Below, one piece after another: positions 9,214-16,761 of a DNA stretch of 64,000 nt. This DNA is from Mycolicibacterium peregrinum (GTDB lineage Bacteria > Actinomycetota > Actinomycetes > Mycobacteriales > Mycobacteriaceae), in contig NZ_LZSO01000050.1 of NCBI RefSeq assembly GCF_001665785.1, positions 62,001 through 126,000 of the forward strand, written 5' to 3'. Positions within the stretch are counted from its first letter, which is position 1. Every line of letters starts with the position of its first letter. The notes beneath the pieces are model-generated. The model saw nothing but the letters and a program-made list of their open reading frames with translations. It ran no database searches and was not told the origin of the DNA. The translations under genes were made by a program, and so were the position numbers.

Positions 9214-10349
9214 CTCACACCTCCTCCGGCACGGTGCGCATCCGCCACCGGTGCCGATCGACCATTATCGGCCGTCAGCCGATCGACCAGCACCCACCGC
9301 CCGGTCAGCACGGGGAGGCGGGCCGATACTTCCTCCAGCAGATCAGGCAGCGTGAGCAGTACCAGGTCCGGATTCGCTGCGACCAATTCTTCAGGCGAGA
9401 TCACCGCGATGTCGGTTCCCGGCATACGCCGGCCGTGCTTGGCCGGCGCAGCATCGGCGACAGCGGCGAGCAGCTCGCGGTTCAGACTCGCCATCGCGAA
9501 CAGGGCCACCGCACGTGACGCCGCACCGTACCCGAAAACTCGCAGCCCCTCACGCTTTCGGTCCGAAAGCCAGGACCGAAGCTCATCCACCTGTTCATCA
9601 GCGGCCCGCTGTAGCACGCCGTCTTTGAGTGCAGCACCGAGTGACTCGTCGAGTGACTCGTCGAGCGGCCCGGAGCCGGGTATACGCAGCCGCGCGGTGT
9701 GGACCGCGGCCACCAGAACCGTGCCGCCGTACAGGTCGAAGGTCCAACTGGCCACGACCGACATGCCGGCATCATTCAGCAGCCGTTCCAGGGCGGCCGC
9801 CGAGTAGTACGCAAAGTGCCCGTGTCGCAGGGCATTCCACTGCCCTTGGGCAACGATCGCGGCCAGCGAGTGGTACTGCAGCAACAGCACCCCGTCAGGG
9901 GCGGTAGCCGCGGCCCTGACGTCGAAAGCGGTCCGCTGATCCGGTTCGTGCATGATGCCGAAGCTGTCCAACACCACATCGGCGATTCCCGACGTCGACG
10001 TGAAACCGCGTTCGGCCAGCAACCCCAGCCAGCTGCCGCCGTGCGGGCTGCCGAACTCTCGCACAGTTGTTCCGCCCAGCCACCCGGCCTCGGCAACCCG
10101 TGCGAGGGCATCGGCGGCCTGATCCTTGAGCGCCTGCGGTTCCACTCCGCGCGCCTCGGCGGTCACCGTGTCGTCTTCGGCCAGTTGAGCCAGCCCGCAC
10201 TCGTCACACAGATCCATCGCCAGTGGGTGCGAGGTCTCGGTGGCGCTGACCGGATCGCCCGCGAGTGGGAAATGATCTGCGGCAGGCACCGAACCCAGAT
10301 CGAGTACCCGCTGCAATTCCCGTCCACCACAGGCACGGCACCCCCTCAT
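9210..10349 (-). CDS. NDP-hexose C-methyltransferase-like protein with degenerate SAM domain
   Basis: A 379-residue protein laid out like the TylCIII/NovU sugar C-methyltransferases. The N-terminal zinc motif has CRACGG and CDECGLAQ pairs (residues 4-7 and about 48-53). A central methyltransferase-like domain follows, then a C-terminal Rossmann domain (GLRVFGYGAASRAVALF ... HGRRMPGTDIAVISPEELVAANPDLVLLTLP). The usual SAM motif I (VVEVASNDGYLL in the 13356-14597 paralogue) is replaced by VREFGSPHGGSWLGLL, and the central domain is shorter, so SAM binding is doubtful. It may be a reduced paralogue with an altered role. A 4-bp overlap couples it to the acetyltransferase gene. Confidence 0.7.
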   Translation of the reverse strand: MRGCRACGGRELQRVLDLGSVPAADHFPLAGDPVSATETSHPLAMDLCDECGLAQLAEDDTVTAEARGVEPQALKDQAADALARVAEAGWLGGTTVREFGSPHGGSWLGLLAERGFTSTSGIADVVLDSFGIMHEPDQRTAFDVRAAATAPDGVLLLQYHSLAAIVAQGQWNALRHGHFAYYSAAALERLLNDAGMSVVASWTFDLYGGTVLVAAVHTARLRIPGSGPLDESLDESLGAALKDGVLQRAADEQVDELRSWLSDRKREGLRVFGYGAASRAVALFAMASLNRELLAAVADAAPAKHGRRMPGTDIAVISPEELVAANPDLVLLTLPDLLEEVSARLPVLTGRWVLVDRLTADNGRSAPVADAHRAGGGVR

Positions 10350-10363
10350 GGCACCATGTCCAG

Positions 10364-10909
10364 GTGCGTATCCAAGAGTCCCGGATTCCCGGCGTATGCG
10401 TGTTGATCCCTCAGCCGCACCGCGACGACCGGGGCTTGTTCACCCGCACGTTCGACACCGAGATCTTCGACGAGTGGCTCGGAACGTCTGCCACCTTTGT
10501 GCAGGACTCGCAGTCCCGCTCGACCTCCGGCGTCATCCGCGGCCTGCACGGACGCCGCGGCCGGGGTGAAGCCAAACTCGTCCGCTGCGCTCACGGCGCC
10601 GTACACGACGTGTTGGTGGATGCCAGGCCGGACTCCCCCACATTCGGCCGCCATGAATCGTTCCTTTTGGACGACAACGATTTTCATCATCTCTACGTGC
10701 CGCCCGGCCTGCTGCACGGGTTCCAGGCACTGACCCCTACCGCGGACGTCTGTTATCGCATCGACCGCATCCACGACCCGACCGAGGACGTCGCGGTCGC
10801 GTATGACGACCCCGACCTCGCCATCACCTGGCCGCTGCCGGTGTCGGTCATCTCCGCCCGCGATGCCGCTGCGGGTAGTTGGTCCGAGTTGGTCAGGCAA
10901 TTGCACTGA
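10364..10909 (+). CDS. RmlC-like dTDP-sugar 3,5-epimerase (cupin)
   Basis: A 181-residue cupin with RmlC-family landmarks: RDDRGLFTRTFD, FVQDSQSRSTSGVIRGLHGRR (the RGLH catalytic His region), HLYVPPGLLHGFQAL and DDPDLAITWPLP. The family epimerises C3 and/or C5 of dTDP- or CDP-4-keto-6-deoxyhexoses. GTG at 10364 is chosen because VRIQESRIPGV is the typical RmlC start; upstream residues run into the divergent methyltransferase start only 14 bp away. The 3' end overlaps the convergent epimerase gene by 17 bp. Given the nearby cytidylyltransferase and C-methyltransferases, it most likely acts in synthesis of a deoxy or branched sugar. Confidence 0.8.
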   Translation: MRIQESRIPGVCVLIPQPHRDDRGLFTRTFDTEIFDEWLGTSATFVQDSQSRSTSGVIRGLHGRRGRGEAKLVRCAHGAVHDVLVDARPDSPTFGRHESFLLDDNDFHHLYVPPGLLHGFQALTPTADVCYRIDRIHDPTEDVAVAYDDPDLAITWPLPVSVISARDAAAGSWSELVRQLH

Positions 10910-11921
10910 CCCGCCGCAGCTGTCCGTCCACGGCCCCGTGCTCACGTAGCTCCCGGAGCCGCGCCAGCCGGGTGAACCTGCCCTCGAAATCGGTTGTGGT
11001 GAGCCCATATTCCGAATATGCCGAGTACAGCTCGATGGCGCCGTCAGCTACCGTACGTCGCGCCTCGAAGCCCAGTTCGGCTCGGGCCCTGCTGAAATCG
11101 ACCCGGTACGAGCGTGGATCGGCTCCCGTCTCTCCGGTGATCGCCAGTGTCGAACCGGGAACGGCGCGCACCACCTCCTGCGCGATCTCGGCCACTGTGA
11201 CGTTGTTGATCTCGGAACCGACGTTGTAGGCCCGGCAGGAGACGATCTCGGCCGATGCCGTCAGACAGGCCAGGAAGACCTCGGCGATATCGGCGGCGTG
11301 TACCAGCGGACGCCATGGGGTGCCGTCGGAGAGCACCCGGACCACACCGGTCAGCACCGCATGGCCCACCAGGTTGTTCAGCACAATATCGGCCCGAGGC
11401 CGCGGTGAGAACCCGAAAGCCGTTGCATTGCGCAGGAACACCGGGACAAAGTCGTCGTCCGCCAACGCCGCGACATCGTCCTCGACACGCACCTTGCTGA
11501 TCGCATATGGCGTCAGCGGGTTCAACGGCGCATCCTCGTCGACCAGACCGTCACCGGCCGCGCCGTACACCGAACACGTCGACGCGTACAGATACCGGCC
11601 CACTCCGGCAGCCTTGGCCAGCTCCGCCAGCCGCACCGACGCGTGGTGGTTGATGTCGAATGTGATGTCGGGATCCAGAGCGCCGAGCGGGTCGTTCGAC
11701 AGCGCGGCCAGGTGCACCACCGCGTCGAAGCCGGCTAGCTGGTCGGCGCTCACCTCACGCAGGTCGACACCCAGGTTCGGCACCTCCTGCGGAACCGGGC
11801 CCAACACGCAATCGGCGAAGTAGCCGGTGTCCAGACCGGCGACCTCATGGCCCGCAGCCTGCAGGACCGGCACCATCACGGTGCCGAGGTAGCCCAGGTG
11901 CCCGGTGACCAGAACCTTCAT
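10893..11921 (-). CDS. NAD-dependent epimerase/dehydratase (extended SDR)
   Basis: A 342-residue extended SDR. The NAD(P)-binding GHLGYLG motif is at residues 7-13, VVHLAALSNDP follows, the catalytic Ser/Thr lies in YLYASTCSVYG and the Tyr-Lys pair in PYAISK. The substrate-binding C-terminal half includes DGTPWRPLVHAADIAEVFL and AYNVGSEINN, characteristic of nucleotide-sugar epimerases/reductases. It is the second gene of a leftward pair with the PIG-L deacetylase (4-bp ATGA overlap). Likely reaction: epimerisation or 4-ketoreduction of a CDP- or dTDP-hexose made by neighbouring enzymes. The exact sugar is not deducible. Confidence 0.8.
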   Translation of the reverse strand: MKVLVTGHLGYLGTVMVPVLQAAGHEVAGLDTGYFADCVLGPVPQEVPNLGVDLREVSADQLAGFDAVVHLAALSNDPLGALDPDITFDINHHASVRLAELAKAAGVGRYLYASTCSVYGAAGDGLVDEDAPLNPLTPYAISKVRVEDDVAALADDDFVPVFLRNATAFGFSPRPRADIVLNNLVGHAVLTGVVRVLSDGTPWRPLVHAADIAEVFLACLTASAEIVSCRAYNVGSEINNVTVAEIAQEVVRAVPGSTLAITGETGADPRSYRVDFSRARAELGFEARRTVADGAIELYSAYSEYGLTTTDFEGRFTRLARLRELREHGAVDGQLRRVSAIA

Positions 11922-12577
11922 CTGTCAACCTTTCCGGTGAATCCGACAACCGCTTTCTCGACGACGAACGCCTCTGCGTGCGCACTGCGGCACTGCACAC
12001 CCCGCAGCCGAGACAAGCCCAGGAATGCCGCTTCGTCGAACCAGTCGTGTGTCACCTGGGATGGATAGTGCCGGTGCAGCAGTGCTGATTTCTCCTCTGC
12101 GCAGCCGGCGACCAGTGGGTGGAACACCGTGGGGGTCGGGGTGTCGGTCTCCCACTTGAGGATCTCGTAGCCCAGGATCAGGTGGTCGCGAAACTCGGTG
12201 GGGACCAGCTCGGCCAAGGTCCGGTGATCCTGGTGGGCATCGCCTCGTTGGGTGCAGAACACCACGTCGGGCTCGCAACTGCGACGAAAAGTATTGAGCG
12301 CATCCTTGATCCGGTCCCAATGCGCGGGGGCTCTGCCGTCTGGAACATCGAGCACAGTGACTTGCAGTGCCGCACCGGGGCAGAACGCCCTCAGCGCGGC
12401 GCGTTCCTCTGCCTCGCGTGGTGTGCCGGCACCCGAGAGCACCAAGGCATGCACCCGTAATCCTGGACAAGCCCGGGACAGGGTAAGCAGGGTGCCGCCG
12501 ATGCCGATCGCGATGTCGTCGCAATGCGCTGCCAGCACCGCGATCTCAGTAACAGATCCGGTCTCCAGGCCGATCAC
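11918..12577 (-). CDS. PIG-L/LmbE-family deacetylase
   Basis: A 219-residue zinc hydrolase of the LmbE/PIG-L family. The first metal motif reads AHCDD, where most family members have AHPDD, and the second metal ligand is in GDAHQDH. These enzymes remove N-acetyl groups from sugars or sugar-lipids (MshB and lincosamide LmbE are relatives). GTG at 12577 is chosen because it forms a GTGA 4-bp overlap with the stop of the upstream cytidylyltransferase; an ATG at 12604 would overlap further. In this cluster it could deacetylate an amino sugar, which the RimJ-type enzyme might later re-acylate. The Cys-for-Pro change is conservative and need not abolish activity. Confidence 0.75.
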   Translation of the reverse strand: MIGLETGSVTEIAVLAAHCDDIAIGIGGTLLTLSRACPGLRVHALVLSGAGTPREAEERAALRAFCPGAALQVTVLDVPDGRAPAHWDRIKDALNTFRRSCEPDVVFCTQRGDAHQDHRTLAELVPTEFRDHLILGYEILKWETDTPTPTVFHPLVAGCAEEKSALLHRHYPSQVTHDWFDEAAFLGLSRLRGVQCRSAHAEAFVVEKAVVGFTGKVDR

Positions 12578-13356
12578 GACGCGCGGCTCTCCCACAGCAT
12601 CCAAGGGGCGTCCCCGCGCTGGTAGGCAGCATCGAGGTCAGCCCGTTCCTTGAACGTATCGGCCGGCTTCCAGAAGCCGAGATGCTTGTAGCCGTACAAC
12701 CGGCCCTCGGCGGCGAGCTTGCCGCACACATCCTCGACGAGATCGCAGTCTTCGGTCAGCAGTCCCAGTACCTCGCGGGACAACACGAAGAAGCCGCCGT
12801 TCTCCCAGATCGGCAGCTGCGACACCGGGGTGATCCCGTCGACCACACCGGAATCGGTCAATTCCACGCAGTGAAAGGACGATTGCGGCGGAACCACCAA
12901 CATCGACGCTGCCGCGTTGGAAGCCTTGACCTCCTCGATGATCTGGTTCATCGGCGCATCGGTGAGCACGTCGGCGTAGTTGGCCAGGAAGTAGTCGTCA
13001 TCTTCTACGAATCGACTTACCCGGCGCAGTCTTTCACCGATCGGAGATTCGGTTCCGGTGTCGACGAACGTGATCGTCCAGTCGCTGATGTCGGAGTGCA
13101 GCAGTTCCACCCGACCACTCCGGATGACAAAGTCGTTCGAGGTCGACTCCTGATAGCTCAGAAAGTAGTTCTTGATGTGGTCCGCCCCGTACCCCAGGCA
13201 CAGCACGAAGTCTTTGTGGCCGAAGTGGGCGTAGTACCGCATCACGTGCCAGATCAGTGGGCGGTTGCCGATCATCTGCATCGGCTTGGGGATGGTGTCG
13301 TCTGCGCCGTTGCGCATCCGCATGCCGTATCCCCCGCAGAACAGCACCACCTTCAT
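12574..13356 (-). CDS. rfbF: glucose-1-phosphate cytidylyltransferase-type nucleotidyltransferase
   Basis: A 260-residue enzyme matching RfbF/DdhA in length and motifs: VVLFCGGYGMRMR (the GG-x-G-x-R/K nucleotide loop), IPKPMQMIGNRPLIWHVMRYYAHFG, FVLCLGYGADHIKNYF, WTITFVDTGTESPIGERL, FLANYADVLTD and a C-terminal LGFWKPADTFKERADLD. The reaction would be CTP + glucose-1-phosphate to CDP-glucose, the entry point for CDP-deoxyhexoses and branched sugars such as yersiniose. The ATG at 13356 abuts the stop of the upstream C-methyltransferase, and the gene's stop overlaps the GTG of the PIG-L gene, so all four leftward genes from 14597 form one operon. A long same-frame extension into the methyltransferase gene is not coding. 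Confidence 0.8.
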   Translation of the reverse strand: MKVVLFCGGYGMRMRNGADDTIPKPMQMIGNRPLIWHVMRYYAHFGHKDFVLCLGYGADHIKNYFLSYQESTSNDFVIRSGRVELLHSDISDWTITFVDTGTESPIGERLRRVSRFVEDDDYFLANYADVLTDAPMNQIIEEVKASNAAASMLVVPPQSSFHCVELTDSGVVDGITPVSQLPIWENGGFFVLSREVLGLLTEDCDLVEDVCGKLAAEGRLYGYKHLGFWKPADTFKERADLDAAYQRGDAPWMLWESRAS

Positions 13357-14597
13357 CAGGACGCCCCTTCGGCCAGGTCGACGATGTGCAAGTTCGGCAG
13401 TGGATAGACCAACTTGGCGCCCCACTGCCCAGCGAAGGACAACTGTTCGGTGATCTCGGCTTCGAGGTTCCACGGCAGCACCACGATGACGTCGGGACGA
13501 TCCTTGTCCAGCCGCTCCACCGGGTGGATCGGAATGCGGGTACCCGGGGTGAACTTGCCGTGCTTGTACGGATTGCGGTCGACGGTGTACTCGATCAGAT
13601 CCGAGCGGATCCCACAGTAATTCAGCAAGGTGTTGCCCTTGCCCGGGGCACCGTAGCCCACCACCCGTTTTTCGGCCGCACGGTATTCGAGCAGCAGCCG
13701 CAGCAGGTCTTGACGCAGCCGTTCGGTGCGGGCCTGCAGGCCGATGTAGCCGCTGACGTCGTGCAGATCGGCGCGCTCCTCTGCGGCCAGCAGCGCCGAC
13801 ATCCGCTCGGACGGTGCACCTGCGACCTCCTGCGGGCGGGCCCACACCCGGATCGATCCGCCGTGGGTGGGAATGGCCTCGACATCGACGACCATCAGTC
13901 CGCCTGTCGCCAGCGCGCGGGTCACCGACGCCACGGTGTAGTACTGGAAATGCTCGTGATAGATGGTGTCGAACTGGGCGAACTCGACCAGGTTGCCGGC
14001 GTGGTGCACCTCGACCGACAACCAGCCGTCGTCCGCCAGGAGCGCGCGGAGCGAGCGGGTGAACCCGAGCAGGTCGGGGATGTGGGCGTAGACGTTGTTG
14101 GCCACGACCAGGTCGGCGGGGCCGTGCTCGGCGCGTACCGCGGTTGCTGTCTGCTCGTCCAGGAATGCCGTCAACGTCGGCACACCGCGCTCCCGGGCTG
14201 CCGCGCCCACGTTCACCGACGGTTCGATACCCAGGCACCGGACGCCGGCGTTCACCACGTGCTGCAGTAGATACCCGTCGTTGCTGGCCACCTCGACGAC
14301 AAAGTCGTCGGGGCCCAGCGCCAACCGCTCGAGCGCGTCGGTGACGAAGCCTCGGGCGTGGTTGACCCAGGAATCGGAGAACGACGAGAAGTACGCGTAC
14401 TCGGTGAAGGTGTCCTCGGGCGTGATGAGTGCCGGAATCTGTAGCAGCAGGCAGTTTTCGCAAAGCCGGAGGTGCAGCGGATACGTCCGCTCGGGCAGGT
14501 CCAGTGCCTCGACGGACAGCAGCTTCTCGCACGGCGGTGTAGCACCGAGGTCAAGCACACTCAACAGGCGGTTTGCCCCACACAGCCGACACAGCAC
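13356..14597 (-). CDS. NDP-hexose C-methyltransferase (SAM-dependent, Zn-binding N-terminus)
   Basis: A 413-residue protein with the full three-part layout of sugar C-3 methyltransferases (TylCIII/NovU-like). The N-terminal zinc-binding domain has CRLCG (3-7) and CENCLLLQ (about 46-53). A SAM domain has motif I VVEVASNDGYLL near residue 99 and VANNVYAHIPDL. DTIYHEHFQYYT supplies the His/Glu/Tyr catalytic cluster. The C-terminal nucleotide-sugar domain has VGYGAPGKGNTLLNYCG and IVVLPWNLEAEI. It is first in the leftward operon with cytidylyltransferase, PIG-L and SDR, suggesting production of a CDP-linked C-methyl-branched sugar. Promoter elements should lie in the 138-bp gap before regX3. Confidence 0.85.
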   Translation of the reverse strand: MLCRLCGANRLLSVLDLGATPPCEKLLSVEALDLPERTYPLHLRLCENCLLLQIPALITPEDTFTEYAYFSSFSDSWVNHARGFVTDALERLALGPDDFVVEVASNDGYLLQHVVNAGVRCLGIEPSVNVGAAARERGVPTLTAFLDEQTATAVRAEHGPADLVVANNVYAHIPDLLGFTRSLRALLADDGWLSVEVHHAGNLVEFAQFDTIYHEHFQYYTVASVTRALATGGLMVVDVEAIPTHGGSIRVWARPQEVAGAPSERMSALLAAEERADLHDVSGYIGLQARTERLRQDLLRLLLEYRAAEKRVVGYGAPGKGNTLLNYCGIRSDLIEYTVDRNPYKHGKFTPGTRIPIHPVERLDKDRPDVIVVLPWNLEAEITEQLSFAGQWGAKLVYPLPNLHIVDLAEGAS

Positions 14598-14735
14598 AAG
14601 CGGACCTTCGCTCTCGGACGAGATTCACCCACAACTTTGGTTGGTGGTGACCACGCCGGAAATAGGCGAACTGCCGTGGCCCCGCGCAGGAGCCTAGCAG
14701 GTGTCAGCTAACTTTGCGCCAGTTGCTGATGGCGG

Positions 14736-15422
14736 TCAGCCCTCCAGCTTGTAGCCGAGGCCACGCACGGTGACCAGGTGCACCGGATTGGCCGGATCGG
14801 ACTCGATCTTGGACCGCAGCCGCTTGACATGCACATCAAGGGTTTTGGTGTCACCCACGTAGTCTGCGCCCCACACCCGGTCGATGAGCTGGCCACGGGT
14901 GAGCACCCGGCCACTGTTGCGCATCAGGTACTCCAGGAGGTCGAACTCCTTGAGCGGCAACGTGATCTGTTCCCCGTTGACGCTCACGACGTGTCGTTCC
15001 ACATCCATCCGGACCGGGCCGGCCTCCAGCACGCCGTCCCCGATCGCGCTGTCGTCGGTGTCGGAGCCGCGCCGCAGCACCGCCCGGATCCGCGCGATCA
15101 GCTCGCGGGCCGAATAGGGCTTGGTCACATAATCGTCGGCACCCAACTCGAGGCCGACGACCTTGTCGATCTCACTGTCCCGTGCGGTGACCATGATCAC
15201 CGGCACGCTGGACCGGGCACGCAGTTGCTTACAGACGTCGGTACCGCTCATCCCCGGCAGCATCAGGTCCAGCAGGACGATATCGGCGCCGGAGCGCTCG
15301 AACTCGGCCAGTGCAGAGGGACCATCGGCCACCACGGTGGCCTCGAAGCCTTCCTTGCGGAGCAGGAATGCCAGGGGATCGGCCAGCGACTCCTCGTCCT
15401 CAACGATCAACACGCTGGTCAT
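14736..15422 (-). CDS. regX3: response regulator RegX3 (phosphate/stress)
   Basis: A 228-residue OmpR/PhoB-family regulator. The receiver domain has acidic residues E8/D9, phospho-acceptor D52 in LLDLMLPG, T79-type VTA and K101-type KPYSARELIARI. The C-terminal winged helix runs from about 130 with LPLKEFDLLEYLMRNSGRVLTRGQLIDRVWG and DTKTLDVHVKRLRSKIE. It matches M. tuberculosis RegX3 closely in length and motifs. RegX3 is phosphorylated by SenX3 at low phosphate and activates pst, pho and ESX-5-linked genes in mycobacteria. Only 8 bp separate it from senX3. Confidence 0.95.
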   Translation of the reverse strand: MTSVLIVEDEESLADPLAFLLRKEGFEATVVADGPSALAEFERSGADIVLLDLMLPGMSGTDVCKQLRARSSVPVIMVTARDSEIDKVVGLELGADDYVTKPYSARELIARIRAVLRRGSDTDDSAIGDGVLEAGPVRMDVERHVVSVNGEQITLPLKEFDLLEYLMRNSGRVLTRGQLIDRVWGADYVGDTKTLDVHVKRLRSKIESDPANPVHLVTVRGLGYKLEG

Positions 15423-15430
15423 CGGTCTCG

Positions 15431-16618
15431 CTAATCCTCTCGGTCGTCTGAGTCACCTATCGACTCATCGGTTTCGGGATAGGCCGGAATCGACAGGGTG
15501 AATGTCGACCCGGTGCCCGGCTGACTCCACAGCCGGATGGTTCCGTTGTGGTTCGCGGCCACGTGTTTGACGATCGCCAGGCCCAGCCCGGTACCGCCGG
15601 TGGCACGCGACCGGGCCTTGTCGACCCGGAAGAACCGCTCGAAGACCCGCTCCTGATCGGCCTTGGCGATTCCGATACCGCGGTCGGTGACCGCGATCTC
15701 GACGCTGCCGCCCCGCCGGCGCCGGCTCACCGAGATGCCGGATCCGTTGGGCGAGTATGCAATTGCGTTGGACACCAGATTCGCGATGGCGGTCACGAGC
15801 AAGGTCTGGTCACCCAGTACCCGGTAGCCGGTCGCGGCGTCGGTGGTGATCGAGATGTCGGCCTTGTCGGCGGCGACCTTGTGCCGAGACAGCGCCTCTG
15901 ACACCACGGTGTCGACGTCGACGGCCCCGAGATCGGGCAGTCGCTCGGCACCCTGCAGCCGGGACAGTTCGATCAGCTCGCCCACCATGTCGGCCAGCCG
16001 CAGCGATTCGGCCACCATCTTGTCGGAGAAGCGGCGCACCATGTCGGGGTCGTCGGCGGAGGCCTGGAGCGCCTCTGCGAGCACCCGCATGGCCCCCACC
16101 GGGGTCTTGAGCTCGTGGCTGACATTGGCGACGAAGTCACGGCGCGTGGCTTCCATCCGGGCGTGCTCGGACTGGTCGTCGGCGTAGACGACCGCGAAGC
16201 GGCGGTCCTCACTGCTCAGCGGCCGCACCCAGCCGCGCACCGAGATGCCCGACCGGCCGGGGTGCGGAAGCTTGCGGGGCGACAGATCGACGTCGATGGG
16301 CTGACCGGTGGCGAACACCTGCTCGGCTGCGCGCCACGCCCGGTCGTCGAGCAGGCGGTCGCGCACGACGCCCAGTTCGCTCGCGCGGTCGTTGGCGTAG
16401 ACGACGTCGTTGAACGTGTCGACCACAACGACGCCGTTGGGTGCTGCAGACACGATGTGTTGCAGCATCTGCGACACCGTCAGGCCGGCCTGATCAGCTT
16501 CGCGCTGCTGCCGCTTGGCCACGATGCGGGGAGCGACCACGGCGGCCACCCCCGCACCGACGATCAGCGCGAGCAACGACACGACCGCCGTCAGCAGTAA
16601 CGCCGACACCAAGCTCAC
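15431..16618 (-). CDS. senX3: sensor histidine kinase SenX3
   Basis: A 395-residue kinase with two N-terminal membrane segments (residues about 3-30, separated by a very short turn), a PAS-like domain (about 50-150; APNGVVVVDTFNDVVYAND), a HisKA box with phospho-acceptor H168 in NVSHELKTPVGAM, and an HATPase domain with N box (NLVSNAIAYSPNG), DRGIGI, FRVDKARSRATGGTGLGLAIVKH. SenX3 senses phosphate through the PstSCAB/PhoU system and controls RegX3. The senX3-regX3 spacer is only 8 bp; as I recall it, M. tuberculosis has MIRU-type repeats here. Confidence 0.95.
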   Translation of the reverse strand: MSLVSALLLTAVVSLLALIVGAGVAAVVAPRIVAKRQQREADQAGLTVSQMLQHIVSAAPNGVVVVDTFNDVVYANDRASELGVVRDRLLDDRAWRAAEQVFATGQPIDVDLSPRKLPHPGRSGISVRGWVRPLSSEDRRFAVVYADDQSEHARMEATRRDFVANVSHELKTPVGAMRVLAEALQASADDPDMVRRFSDKMVAESLRLADMVGELIELSRLQGAERLPDLGAVDVDTVVSEALSRHKVAADKADISITTDAATGYRVLGDQTLLVTAIANLVSNAIAYSPNGSGISVSRRRRGGSVEIAVTDRGIGIAKADQERVFERFFRVDKARSRATGGTGLGLAIVKHVAANHNGTIRLWSQPGTGSTFTLSIPAYPETDESIGDSDDRED

Positions 16619-16710
16619 GCGAAAATCGTACGCACACGGTGAACGTCATCCCAGCAGCGTGCGGCCAAAACGGGACAAGTCACATCGACAAATACAGGAG
16701 TTCGGCTCGC

Positions 16711-16727
16711 GTTAACCCTCGGTAACC
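16711..16727 (-). promoter_or_regulatory. possible RegX3/PHO-type operator upstream of senX3
   Basis: In the 143-bp gap between gpm1 and senX3, the leftward strand reads GGTTACCGAGGGTTAAC, two direct GGTTA-type half sites with 10-bp periodicity. This fits the direct-repeat logic of PhoB/OmpR-type sites, and RegX3 is known to autoregulate senX3. The assignment is inference; the match to a published RegX3 consensus was not checked. Confidence 0.3.
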
Positions 16728-16761
16728 TGCTGTTTGCCCGCAAGCCCGCGTGTCCAGCGAA

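Noticed and set aside
9638..9664. A 12-bp direct duplication (GAGTGACTCGTC twice) in the methyltransferase-like gene as a mobile-element footprint
   Set aside because: It encodes an in-frame DESLDESL repeat in a variable loop; ordinary slippage explains it.
13357..14532. A long same-strand extension of the cytidylyltransferase frame through the C-methyltransferase gene
   Set aside because: The residues are Arg/Ala/Gly-rich and out of frame with a well-conserved methyltransferase; the enzyme has a normal ATG at 13356.
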